Part shown: positions 56,747 to 64,000 of the stretch, piece after piece
Position numbering within the stretch: position 1 is the first letter of the stretch
Layout of the letters: every line of letters starts with the position of its first letter
NCBI RefSeq assembly: GCF_002898515.1
Contig: NZ_PPFX01000001.1
Span: forward strand, 124,001-188,000
DNA: 64,000 bases
Source: Geothermobacter hydrogeniphilus
Lineage (GTDB): Bacteria; Desulfobacterota; Desulfuromonadia; Desulfuromonadales; Geothermobacteraceae
Direction of reading: 5' to 3'
The notes under the pieces: model-generated
Told to the model about the DNA's origin: nothing
The model's database searches: none
The model's input: only the letters and a program-made list of their open reading frames with translations
Made by a program: the position numbers and the translations under genes

Positions 56747-57772
56747 ATGCCGGATACAAAACAGGATGGCCGCCCGGTTCTGGTGCTGGTCGGGCTGGCC
56801 GCTTTTATCGTCGTCATTGCCGGGATGCGGGAGGCAAGCGCGCTGGTGATCCCCTTTCTGCTGGCGATCTTCGTCGCCGTTGTCTGCGCGCCGCCGGTTT
56901 TCTGGCTGCAGCGGCACAAGATCCCGACGCCGCTGGCGGTGCTGCTGGTGGTGCTGCTGATCTGGCTGGTCGGCGGCAGTCTGGCGGCCCTGTTCGGTTC
57001 TTCACTGAACAGCTTCACCAATGAACTTCCCGTCTACCAGCAGAGTCTGCAAGGGGAATTCGCCAACCTGCTCACCTGGCTGGAGGGACATGGCATCCGG
57101 ACCCCGACAGCCTCCCTGCGTGAACAGATCGACCCCGGCGCGGCGATGCGCCTGGCCAGTCGGATGCTGACCAGTTTCGGCGGTATCCTGACCAACACCT
57201 TCCTGATCATGGTGACGGTTATTTTTATCCTGCTTGAAGCGGCGAGTTTTACCGGCAAGGTCCGGCGGGCTTTTGGAAATGCCGACAAGACCCTGGACGC
57301 CTTTTCCAAGTTCGCCGTCGGCCTGAACAAGTACATGGCGATCAAGTCGCTGCTCAGCCTGCTGACCGGCATCGCGGTCTGGATCCTCCTGTCGGTCGTC
57401 GGCGTCGATTTCCCGCTTCTCTGGGGGCTGCTGGCCTTCATGCTCAACTACATTCCGACCATCGGTTCGATCATTGCCGCGGTGCCGGCGGTGCTGCTGG
57501 CGCTGGTGCAGTTCGGCGGCAGCAAGGCGCTGGTAGTGGCGATCGGCTACCTGTTTTTCAATGCCTCCATCGGCAGCATCCTGGAGCCGAAACTGATGGG
57601 TCGCGGGGTCGGGTTGTCGACCCTGGTCGTCTTTCTCTCCCTGGTTTTCTGGGGCTGGGTCTTCGGTCCGATCGGCATGCTGCTCTCGGTGCCATTGACC
57701 ATGACGCTGAAAATAGCCCTTGAAAGCGGGGAGCAGACGCGGTGGATGGCCGTACTCCTCGGCCCTGAGTAG
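56747..57772 (+). CDS. AI-2E family transporter (YdgG/TqsA-type permease)
   Basis: A 341-residue membrane protein with about seven or eight helices. LLAIFVAVVCAPPVFWL, the periplasmic coiled segment around 80-150, GLLAFMLNYIPTIGSIIAAVP and the C-terminal GIMLLSVPLTMTLKI-like region (GPIGMLLSVPLTM) define the family. Members export autoinducer-2 or act as Na+/H+ antiporters; the substrate here is unknown. ATG 56747 is chosen for its 7-base distance from GGAGG; a GTG three bases earlier is possible. Confidence 0.88.
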   Translation: MPDTKQDGRPVLVLVGLAAFIVVIAGMREASALVIPFLLAIFVAVVCAPPVFWLQRHKIPTPLAVLLVVLLIWLVGGSLAALFGSSLNSFTNELPVYQQSLQGEFANLLTWLEGHGIRTPTASLREQIDPGAAMRLASRMLTSFGGILTNTFLIMVTVIFILLEAASFTGKVRRAFGNADKTLDAFSKFAVGLNKYMAIKSLLSLLTGIAVWILLSVVGVDFPLLWGLLAFMLNYIPTIGSIIAAVPAVLLALVQFGGSKALVVAIGYLFFNASIGSILEPKLMGRGVGLSTLVVFLSLVFWGWVFGPIGMLLSVPLTMTLKIALESGEQTRWMAVLLGPE

Positions 57773-57774
57773 CT

Positions 57775-58325
57775 GCGAGGGCGGCCGATACGCACGCATC
57801 TGCTGCGTTGCTCGCACCTTCAGTCGCTGCGGAGTAGCTGCCGCTACACCTCACTCCTTCAGTTGCGAGACGCCTTGCATCTGCACACGTCTCGACCGCC
57901 TTGTGACGTTCGTGTTGGGGTGTTTTGACTGGTTTTGGTGTCCCTTCCCGTGTTGTCGCCGCCGGAGAGAGGTGGATGTTTCGGGAAAAAGCCGGACGAA
58001 TGTCTGAGGCGCAGCCGAGTTTTCGTCCCGGCCCCGAAACGTCTGCCGAACGGAGGGGACCCGCGCCAGCGGGCAAGACATTCGGGTGCCCTTCTTTTGC
58101 TTCCTTTTCTTGGGCAAGCAAGAAAAGGAAGGCGCTGGCGGGCGCTCACGCCTTTAGTGCGAGGGCGGCGATACGCGCGTATCTGCTACGTTGCTCACGC
58201 CTTCAGTCGCTGCGGAGTAGCTGCCGCTACACCTCACTGGTACGAGGGCGGCTGAAATGCCGTCATCTGCTGCGTTACACTCAGTCTTCAATCCTCGACG
58301 TAGCTGCCGCTACACCTCTCTCCCT
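57775..58325. repeat. Composite dispersed repeat, left copy
   Basis: Three parts: GGGCGGCC palindromic unit (57775-57920), a 240-bp block with the 13-bp hairpin CTTCCTTTTCTTG/CAAGAAAAGGAAG (58100-58131), then two truncated GGGCGGCC units (from 58160 and 58243). The block includes GGAAAAAGCCGGACGAATGT and CGAAACGTCTGCCGAACGG. It is near-identical to 60242-60760. The gene-free interval 57773-58443 consists almost wholly of it; long open frames here are repeat translations. Confidence 0.88.
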
Positions 58326-58443
58326 CGATCGTGGGAAGCCTCATGCTTGACTAATCCCCAGACAGGGTTAGCTTTTTATTGTCGGGAAGGGCCAACACCT
58401 GTCGCCCGGGCAGGGCGATGGTGGTTTCCCGGGATGGGAAAGA

Positions 58444-59238
58444 ATGAGGCTACTATTCTGCACCCTCGTCATGCTGCTGGTCATGGGGTGGCCGGCCCGG
58501 CTTCCCGCCGGGGCCGTCTCCTCCGTCACCGGCGAACCCACGCCACTGACCAAACTGGAGCCGCACTACCGGGCGAGTGTTTTGCGCGGCTGGCAATCTT
58601 TCCAGACCAGCTTTGCCGTGGACGGGGTCGCCTGTGTCGATTGTCACCTGCGTCTTGAGTCCCTGGGACGGTGGGCTGCCGCCTATCCCAAGGTTGAGGT
58701 CTTTGACGGCAGTTCCTACCGGGTCAAGAGTCTGCGACAGGTGGTGCTGGAAGCGCTGGAGCGCCACACCGATCTGCCCCGGGCGAGGCGGATCGGGCTG
58801 GTGGAGGACCTGGTGGCGTTCCTGTCCTGGTGGGGCGAAGGACGGGTCATGCAGCCGGGTCGCTCCCGTCTGTTACCGCCGCCGGCCGCGGATCTCGCCC
58901 TGTTGCGGGTGGCCGTGCGGCGGGGGGAAGACTTCGTCCGGGAACACTGGATTGACGGTTGCGGGGCCTGTCACCGGCTGGGGGACGGGCGGGACCCGAC
59001 CCGCGCCCCGCTCGATCGGGCTGCCAGCCGGTTTCCCCGGTTTGTCCCGGCTGCCGGAGGGGTCGTCTCGCTTGAGACCTTCCTGGCCGGGCATCTACGG
59101 CACTCGGGCAATGAAGAGTGGTCGCCCGAGTGCGAGACGGTGATTTCGCTGTCGGCTTACCTGGCCAGTCTCGCCGAGGCTACGACCTATCTTCCCGGTC
59201 ATCCCGGGGACCGATCCCTGGAGCAGGCGGATGAGTGA
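58444..59238 (+). CDS. Periplasmic diheme c-type cytochrome
   Basis: 264 residues with a signal peptide (MRLLFCTLVMLLVMGWPARL onward, cleaved near residue 25) and two heme-binding sites, CVDCH (about 64-68) and CGACH (about 175-179). Between them is a helical region with many arginines; I recognise no catalytic motif. It overlaps the next cytochrome gene by 8 bases, so the two are coupled. Role in electron transfer is probable, partner unknown. Confidence 0.78.
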   Translation: MRLLFCTLVMLLVMGWPARLPAGAVSSVTGEPTPLTKLEPHYRASVLRGWQSFQTSFAVDGVACVDCHLRLESLGRWAAAYPKVEVFDGSSYRVKSLRQVVLEALERHTDLPRARRIGLVEDLVAFLSWWGEGRVMQPGRSRLLPPPAADLALLRVAVRRGEDFVREHWIDGCGACHRLGDGRDPTRAPLDRAASRFPRFVPAAGGVVSLETFLAGHLRHSGNEEWSPECETVISLSAYLASLAEATTYLPGHPGDRSLEQADE

Positions 59239-60235
59239 GTTTTTTTTCCGCGCCATGCTGCCGGTCATGATCCTGTTGCTGCAGGTCTGTCCGGCCGGGA
59301 GGGCCACGGCGGCCGAGACGCGCATCAATGGTCGCGTCAGTTCTGGAACCGGGGGGCCGCTGCAGGGGGTGGTGGCAATTGAAACCGGCCGCCTCTACAG
59401 CAAAAGCTATCGCTACGGGGGCAGGATTGATGAACAGGGGCGTTTTTCGGTGCGGGTCCCCCGGGGGGGCGATTATGCCGTGCATATCTATGCGACCGGC
59501 TATGTTTATCATCCCATCGGCTTGAAAATCGAGGATGGCCGGACCAACCGGTTCTCTTTCACCGTGCCGCCCAATCCGGCGATCGCGGAAGCCCCGGTCA
59601 TCTCCAGGGTGCTCTTCGAGACCCGGGATGGCGATCCGGGGCAGCGACGGATCCGTCTGGAGGTCAATGATCCCAACGGCAACCTCTCCCACCAGGTGCT
59701 GGGGATCAACACGGCCACCGAGGAGGCCTTCATCTTCGAACCTTCCGGGTTTGTCTTCCCCTGGGCCAGGAACTATCCCAACGGAACTTATACCCTCTCC
59801 TACGACACCGGCGGTCGCCCGTTTAAGCCCGCGGAATGGCTGTTCGTGGCCGCCGACAACCGCTGCTACAGCTCGGCGGTGCTGCGGTCTCCGTTCAACC
59901 TGGAAGAGGGGGTGGTTCCCGCACAGGTCGAGGGCGCGGCGCGGCCCGAAGCGGTTCCGCAATTGGCGCAGGAGCGCAAGCCGACAGTGGCGTTCGGTCG
60001 TCGGGTTTTTGCCGATAACTGTGCCGTCTGCCATTATCCGGACAAGACCGCAACCAAGGTTGGGCCGGGATTGAAGGGATTGTTCAGGCGGGAGCTGACG
60101 CCGGTCGAAAAGATTCCGGTCACCGAGGGCAACATTCGGCGCCGGATCGAGAATGGTGGTGAAAACATGCCTCCCTATGCCCACATCAGGGAATCCGCAC
60201 GCAGCGCACTGCTGCTGTATCTGAAAACACTTTAA
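59231..60235 (+). CDS. Exported fusion of carboxypeptidase-regulatory-like beta domain and cytochrome c
   Basis: 334 residues: signal peptide (cleaved near residue 28), an N-terminal transthyretin-like domain of the carboxypeptidase-regulatory type (INGRVSSGTGGPLQGVVAIE ... YAVHIYATGYVYHP, about 32-115), a second beta-sandwich (about 120-230), and a C-terminal class I cytochrome c with CAVCH (about 261-265) and candidate distal methionine in GGENMPPYAHI. The beta domains may bind carbohydrate or a partner. Starts inside the preceding diheme cytochrome gene. Confidence 0.75.
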   Translation: MSEFFFRAMLPVMILLLQVCPAGRATAAETRINGRVSSGTGGPLQGVVAIETGRLYSKSYRYGGRIDEQGRFSVRVPRGGDYAVHIYATGYVYHPIGLKIEDGRTNRFSFTVPPNPAIAEAPVISRVLFETRDGDPGQRRIRLEVNDPNGNLSHQVLGINTATEEAFIFEPSGFVFPWARNYPNGTYTLSYDTGGRPFKPAEWLFVAADNRCYSSAVLRSPFNLEEGVVPAQVEGAARPEAVPQLAQERKPTVAFGRRVFADNCAVCHYPDKTATKVGPGLKGLFRRELTPVEKIPVTEGNIRRRIENGGENMPPYAHIRESARSALLLYLKTL

Positions 60236-60241
60236 AAGGTT

Positions 60242-60760
60242 GCGAGGGCGGCCGATACGCACGCATCTGCTGCGTTGCTCACGTGCCTCGTCATTCCGAC
60301 GTAGCTACCGCTACGCCTCATTCCTCGGCGCGTGAGGCGCCTTGCATCTACGCACGTCTCCGCCGCCTTGTGACGTTAGTGTTGGGGGTGTTTTGACTGG
60401 TTTTGGTGCCCCCTCCCGTGTTGTCGCAGCCGGAGAGAGGTGGACGTTTCGGGAAAAAGCCGGACGAATGTCTGAGGCGCAGCCGAGTTTTCGTCCCGGC
60501 CCCGAAACGTCTGCCGAACGGAGGGCACCCGCGCCAGCGGGCAAGACATTCGGGTGCCCTTCTTTTGCTTCCTTTTCTTGGGCGAGCAAGAAAAGGAAGG
60601 CGCTGGCGGGCGCTCCCGCCTTTAGTGCGAGGGCGGCCGATACGCGCGCATCTGCTGCGTTGCTCCCATCCTCGGTCGCTGCGACGTAGCTGCCGCTACG
60701 CCTCATTCCTCGGCGCGTGAGACGCCTTGCATCTACACACGTCTCGATCGCCTCGGACCT
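60242..60760. repeat. Composite dispersed repeat, right copy
   Basis: Same order as at 57775: GGGCGGCC unit (60242-60377), hairpin block (to about 60625, with CTTCCTTTTCTTG/CAAGAAAAGGAAG at 60568-60599) and a further GGGCGGCC unit (60627-60760). The two composites are direct repeats about 2.47 kb apart and enclose the cytochrome gene pair. The gene-free interval 60236-60825 contains nothing else recognisable. Confidence 0.88.
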
Positions 60761-60825
60761 TTCCTGTTGGTTCGGGGTGGTTTCATTCTTTTTGACTATT
60801 GTTTTTTCCGCGTTGTCGGTTTCGA

Positions 60826-61731
60826 TCAATCGGCGTTCGCCGCCGGGCGGGTGCGCTGCCGGGCCAGCATCTGCCGGCCGACCCAGTACTTGGAGAACTG
60901 GTAGGCGGTGCGGCCGCAGCGCTTGCTCTTTTCGTGCGACCAGGCGATGGCGGCGTTTTCGGTTTCGGCGGTCCAGGCGATGTCGACCTGGTGGCGGGCG
61001 GCCTGCAGGGCGATGCACTGGCGCACCACGGTCAGGTAGTGATCCTGGGAGAAGGCGTGGAAGGCGACCCAGAGGCCGAAGCGGTCGGAGAGGGAGATCT
61101 TCTCCTCGACGCCTTCGCCGTGGTGAATCTCGTTGTTGACCATCTTGGCGCCGAGGTTGTCGGTTTCATATTCCGGCAACAGGTGCCGGCGGTTGGAGGT
61201 GACATAGATCAGCACGTTGTCCGGGGCCGCATAGACGGAACCGTCAAGGGCGCTCTTGAGCATCTTGTAGGTCTTCTCACCCGGTTCGAAGGAGAGGTCG
61301 TCGCAGAAGATGATGAACCGGTAGGGGAGGTCGCGAATCTGCTGGAAGATGTCCGGCAGGCTCAGCAGGTCGTCCTTGTCGATCTGGATGATGCGCAGCC
61401 CCTGGTCGGCGTAGGCGTTGAGGATGGCGCGGATCAGCGATGACTTGCCGGTGCCGCGGGTGCCCCAGAGCAGGATGTTGTTGGCCGGCATGCCGGCGAG
61501 AAACTGCTGGGTGTTCTCCTCGACGATACGTTTTTCCGTTTCGATGCCGAGCAGATGGTCGAGCTGGATCGGATCGAGGTCGTCACGCGCTTCAAGGTAG
61601 CCGGCCAGGGAATGACGGCGCCAGTTGGCGGCGTAGGTTCTCTGCCAGTCGATCGGCGGCACCGGTTTCGGCAGAATTTGTTCGACGGCGCTGAGGACGC
61701 GCTGCAGTTGTTCTTTCAGGTCCTGATCCAT
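60826..61731 (-). CDS. DUF815 family AAA+ ATPase
   Basis: 301 residues. Walker A WGTRGTGKSS (about 90-99), Walker B FIIFCDDLSFE, sensor motif IYVTSNRRHLLPEY and a C-terminal helical lid match the DUF815 (AAA) family of unknown cellular role. ATG 61731 is chosen because AAGGAG precedes it; the frame extends ten codons upstream. It is divergent from the receiver-PilZ gene. Confidence 0.88.
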   Translation of the reverse strand: MDQDLKEQLQRVLSAVEQILPKPVPPIDWQRTYAANWRRHSLAGYLEARDDLDPIQLDHLLGIETEKRIVEENTQQFLAGMPANNILLWGTRGTGKSSLIRAILNAYADQGLRIIQIDKDDLLSLPDIFQQIRDLPYRFIIFCDDLSFEPGEKTYKMLKSALDGSVYAAPDNVLIYVTSNRRHLLPEYETDNLGAKMVNNEIHHGEGVEEKISLSDRFGLWVAFHAFSQDHYLTVVRQCIALQAARHQVDIAWTAETENAAIAWSHEKSKRCGRTAYQFSKYWVGRQMLARQRTRPAANAD

Positions 61732-61945
61732 GGTCTTGCTCCTTGAGGCGAAATTCATCAATACGCCATTTTATCGCCGCTGCCGGGCGGAAACCAAGAA
61801 AATTATCCCCTTGCGTTGCGCCGGCCGGTCAGGGGCGGTTAAATCCCCCGTGTCGCGGCGCTTTCTTGTCAGCTGATTGACAGCCCGTTTCCGTCGGCGA
61901 GCGCCGGTGGCGGCAAAGTGGTTGATTCTGCATCCAGTTGTCGTC

Positions 61946-61961
61946 TGGCGTGGAATTTGCT
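61946..61961 (+). promoter_or_regulatory. Sigma-54 promoter of the receiver-PilZ gene
   Basis: TGGCGTGGAATTTGCT matches TGGCACG-N4-TTGCW at all invariant positions with exact GG-N10-GC spacing. The predicted start (about 61972) leaves a 24-nt leader containing CGGAGG before GTG 61996. Confidence 0.75.
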
Positions 61962-61995
61962 CCCTTTCTCGTCCCGATGACCCCGGAGGCGTAAC

Positions 61996-62703
61996 GTGAA
62001 ACGAAAAAAAGTTCTGCTGGTCGATGATGTCAGGCTGTTCCTGGAGATGGCGAAGAGCTTTCTCAGCCGGGAAAACCTGCAACTGACGGTCTCCGCCAAC
62101 GGTTGTGAGGCCCTCAAGGTGATGCGCGCGGTGCGCCCGGACCTGGTGATCATGGACCTGCACATGCCGGAGATGGATGGTGCCGCCGCCTGCCGGGAGA
62201 TCAAGACCGACCCGCTGCTCGGCAATGTGCCGGTGGTCCTGCTGGCCGGACGGGGCCGGGCCGACGAGGAACAGCGCTGCCGGGCGGCCGGTTGCGACGC
62301 CCTGCTGCACAAGCCGTTTCGGCGGAATGATCTGCTGGCGGTGGCGCGCCGCTTTCTGGCCATCACCGACCGCGTCACGCCGCGGGTCGAAACCCGGATG
62401 CTGGTGCGCTATGGACCGGGCAAGACCCGCCGGCTGCATGACTACACCCTCAACCTGAGTGTCGGCGGGCTGTTCCTGGAGACGGAACAGGTGCTGCCGG
62501 TCGCATCACCGCTCAGCCTGGAGTTCCTGGTGCCGGGCGCCGCCGAACCGGTGGTCTGCCAGGGACAGGTGGCCTGGGTCAACGCCGCCGGCAGTCGCAT
62601 CAAGAGAAACCTGCCCGCCGGTCTGGGGGTGCAGTTTTCAGACCTGAGCAGCGGGGACCAGAATCAGCTGCGTGAGTTCATCCGCCGCGAGTGCGGGGCG
62701 TGA
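61996..62703 (+). CDS. Response regulator with PilZ (c-di-GMP-binding) output domain
   Basis: 235 residues. The receiver domain (1-118) has VDDVR, phospho-acceptor aspartate in LVIMDLHMPEMDG and K in LLHKPFRR. The PilZ domain (about 130-230) begins RVETRMLVRYG and contains LNLSVGGLFLET; the RxxxR motif before it is R-V-E-T-R and the DxSxxG motif appears as N-x-S-x-G-G, so c-di-GMP affinity may differ. GTG start with GGAGG at 7-8 bases. A sigma-54 promoter lies 34 bases upstream. Confidence 0.9.
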   Translation: MKRKKVLLVDDVRLFLEMAKSFLSRENLQLTVSANGCEALKVMRAVRPDLVIMDLHMPEMDGAAACREIKTDPLLGNVPVVLLAGRGRADEEQRCRAAGCDALLHKPFRRNDLLAVARRFLAITDRVTPRVETRMLVRYGPGKTRRLHDYTLNLSVGGLFLETEQVLPVASPLSLEFLVPGAAEPVVCQGQVAWVNAAGSRIKRNLPAGLGVQFSDLSSGDQNQLREFIRRECGA

Positions 62704-63061
62704 GGGGGGGGGCTGTGGTGACGGGTTGGTCACCTGGAGGCCTTTTCATGTCACATTGCATTGTAAAAACACCATGATTCCGGACAAATGGAAGATTGAC
62801 AGTCTCTGAGATTTTTTCTACTCTGACAAACAGCTTTCTACGCTAACCGAGGTATCCAGGGAGGGGGATATCCACGCACCATCCGGACCGATCCGCCAAC
62901 CGGCGTCTCCTTTCCTTTGTTTTCCGATAGTTACACCTGTTGTTGTAGGTTTATTTGTAGGACATTCCCAAGATCGATTCGGGATGATTGAGACCATAAA
63001 AGGGGGAGATGAAGTCAAATCAGCCAATAAACTAGTAGCTCGTTCTGAAAATAACGTTCAA
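62704..63061. other. Gene-free junction next to the IS630 element
   Basis: GC content drops in this 358-base interval. It has no recognisable gene, RNA or terminator; GGTGAC/GTCACC near 62720-62732 forms only a weak hairpin. The right boundary of the IS probably lies between about 63030 and 63061 (a CTAGTAG sequence with TA dinucleotides at 63033-63039), but the other terminus is outside the window so it cannot be confirmed. Confidence 0.5.
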
Positions 63062-64000
63062 TCATGCGTCAACTACAACCATTTCGTCCATTTTGTATTT
63101 CCATCGAAAAATAACGGGCTCCTGATTGAACTCTTCGATTCCACGATAAATGCGCTCGACTAGCTCTTCCTTGGATTGAACGCGAATATGCCGTAATAGC
63201 GAGCGAGCTATCTTGCTGAAAAAGACCTCGATCAGGTTGAGCCATGACCCGTGCTTAGGGGTGAAGACAAATTCAAAACGTTCCGGCTTTGACCGCAGAT
63301 GGGCTTGAGTCTCCTTGGAAAGATGGGAAGAGTGATTGTCCAGTACCAGCCGAATCTTCCAGTTCTTCGGATAGCTTCCATCCAAAAGATCAAGAAATTC
63401 GATGAACTCCCTACTGCGGTGCCGATCTCTGACCAAGGGGATAACCTGTCCGTTATGCAGGTCTATGCCGGCAAGAAGAGATACGGTTCCCAAACGTTTG
63501 TATTCATAATCTCTGGCCCTCGTAGCGTACCTCTCCGGAACCGGCATGAGTTCGGCAGCGATATTCTTAATGGCCTGAATGCCGGGTTTTTCATCATAGG
63601 AGACTGTGACGCTGGTGCGTTCATCTTTAGAGGCATTGAGTATTTCGACTTCCTTATAGACACACAGCACATTGGCCATTTTAGCATCGAAATCTGGATC
63701 CTTGCGTTCCAGATAGTAGCTGATTTTGTGGGGCTTAATGTTGCTCTTGGACAAAATGTCATGCAACCGGCCCTTGCCAATTTTGGCCAGACAGGGATAG
63801 CCCTGCTCTTGGCAATGTTTCCGAAGGTGCTTGATTAGTAGACTATAAGTCCACGTTTCGTGAGCATAATCCAAATCGGTTGGTTTCTGGCAGGCAACCG
63901 ATAGAACCCAGGCCTTAGCGTCATCAGTAATAAGAGTAGGATGACCTGGACGCGGCAAATCTTTAAGTGCTGGCAAAGGACCGAAGCTCAATGCCTTATC
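63062..64000 (-). mobile_element. IS630-family transposase gene (5' end beyond window)
   Basis: At least 313 residues, with the frame still open at the window edge. The DDE catalytic core is visible as VSYDEKPGIQA, LDNHSSHLSKE and HGSWLNLIEVFFS, the arrangement of IS630 transposases (D, D, E). A helix-turn-helix region precedes it. GC content is clearly lower than in the flanking genes, pointing to recent acquisition. IS630 members insert at TA. The core is uninterrupted, so the element may be active. Confidence 0.88.

Noticed and set aside
57925-58350. Open frames of 106-141 residues and the matching frame at 60342-60689
   Set aside because: They translate the composite repeat in both copies. 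Their similarity comes from DNA repetition, and long hairpins run through them.
62811-63163. 117-codon plus-strand open frame across the IS boundary
   Set aside because: It runs from gene-free DNA into the transposase gene on the opposite strand, with no ribosome-binding site or recognisable domain.

Overview
The window is about 62% GC and reads as a chromosome segment of a Desulfuromonadales (Geobacter/Desulfuromonas-like) bacterium. The evidence is the gene set: a hem gene run with a fused cobA-hemD, a Tat-exported membrane-bound NiFe hydrogenase, c-type cytochromes, sigma-54 regulators, an ApbE/NusG-II/Gx cluster, and dispersed palindromic repeats of a type common in that group. This placement is inferred from content, not from a database search.

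Layout. 1-6.8 kb: tail of a SIS-domain gene, then a tetrapyrrole operon (precorrin-2 dehydrogenase, ccsA, hemA, hemC, cobA-hemD, hemB) ending at a strong hairpin. 6.9-10.6 kb: a DUF2270 membrane protein, an M16 peptidase and, on the minus strand, a class I/II aminotransferase. The aminotransferase is preceded by a short alanine-rich reading frame and an intrinsic terminator arranged like a ribosome-mediated attenuator; this is the most interesting observation in the window. 10.6-17.4 kb: lipoprotein, SH3/coiled-coil protein, Prc protease, PPC-domain secreted protein, DnaQ-type exonuclease and a Dabb protein. 17.6-21.3 kb: an overlapping cassette of a P-loop protein, an ABC exporter-like protein and an alpha/beta hydrolase. 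21.3-25 kb: two small exported paralogs separated by a palindromic element, then a helicase of the DinG family with an N-terminal JAMM (RadC-like) domain.

25-30.5 kb: a tandem 161-162 bp repeat, then a minus-strand stress-signalling module (sensor kinase, NtrC-type regulator, receiver-only protein, HtrA protease). The receiver-htrA pair has its own sigma-54 promoter with two upstream palindromes, the likely binding sites of the neighbouring NtrC-type regulator. 30.5-36.3 kb: an NAD(P)-binding epimerase, the hydrogenase operon (small subunit, large subunit, cytochrome b, maturation protease) and a c-type cytochrome lipoprotein. 36.3-41.8 kb: pckA with a structured, terminator-containing leader, lon and thiL. 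41.9-48.8 kb: a chemotaxis-like operon (cheR, mcp, cheW, cheY, cheA, cheC, cheD) followed by lolA.

48.8-49.6 kb is repeat debris. 49.6-57.8 kb: yajQ, rimO, apbE, NusG-II, Gx transporter, OmpA-like lipoprotein, hslO (minus), DUF445 and an AI-2E-type permease. 57.8-60.8 kb: two cytochrome genes bracketed by direct copies of a composite repeat. 60.8-62.7 kb: a DUF815 ATPase and a receiver-PilZ protein with a sigma-54 promoter. The window ends inside a low-GC IS630-family transposase gene. No rRNA, tRNA or CRISPR array was seen.
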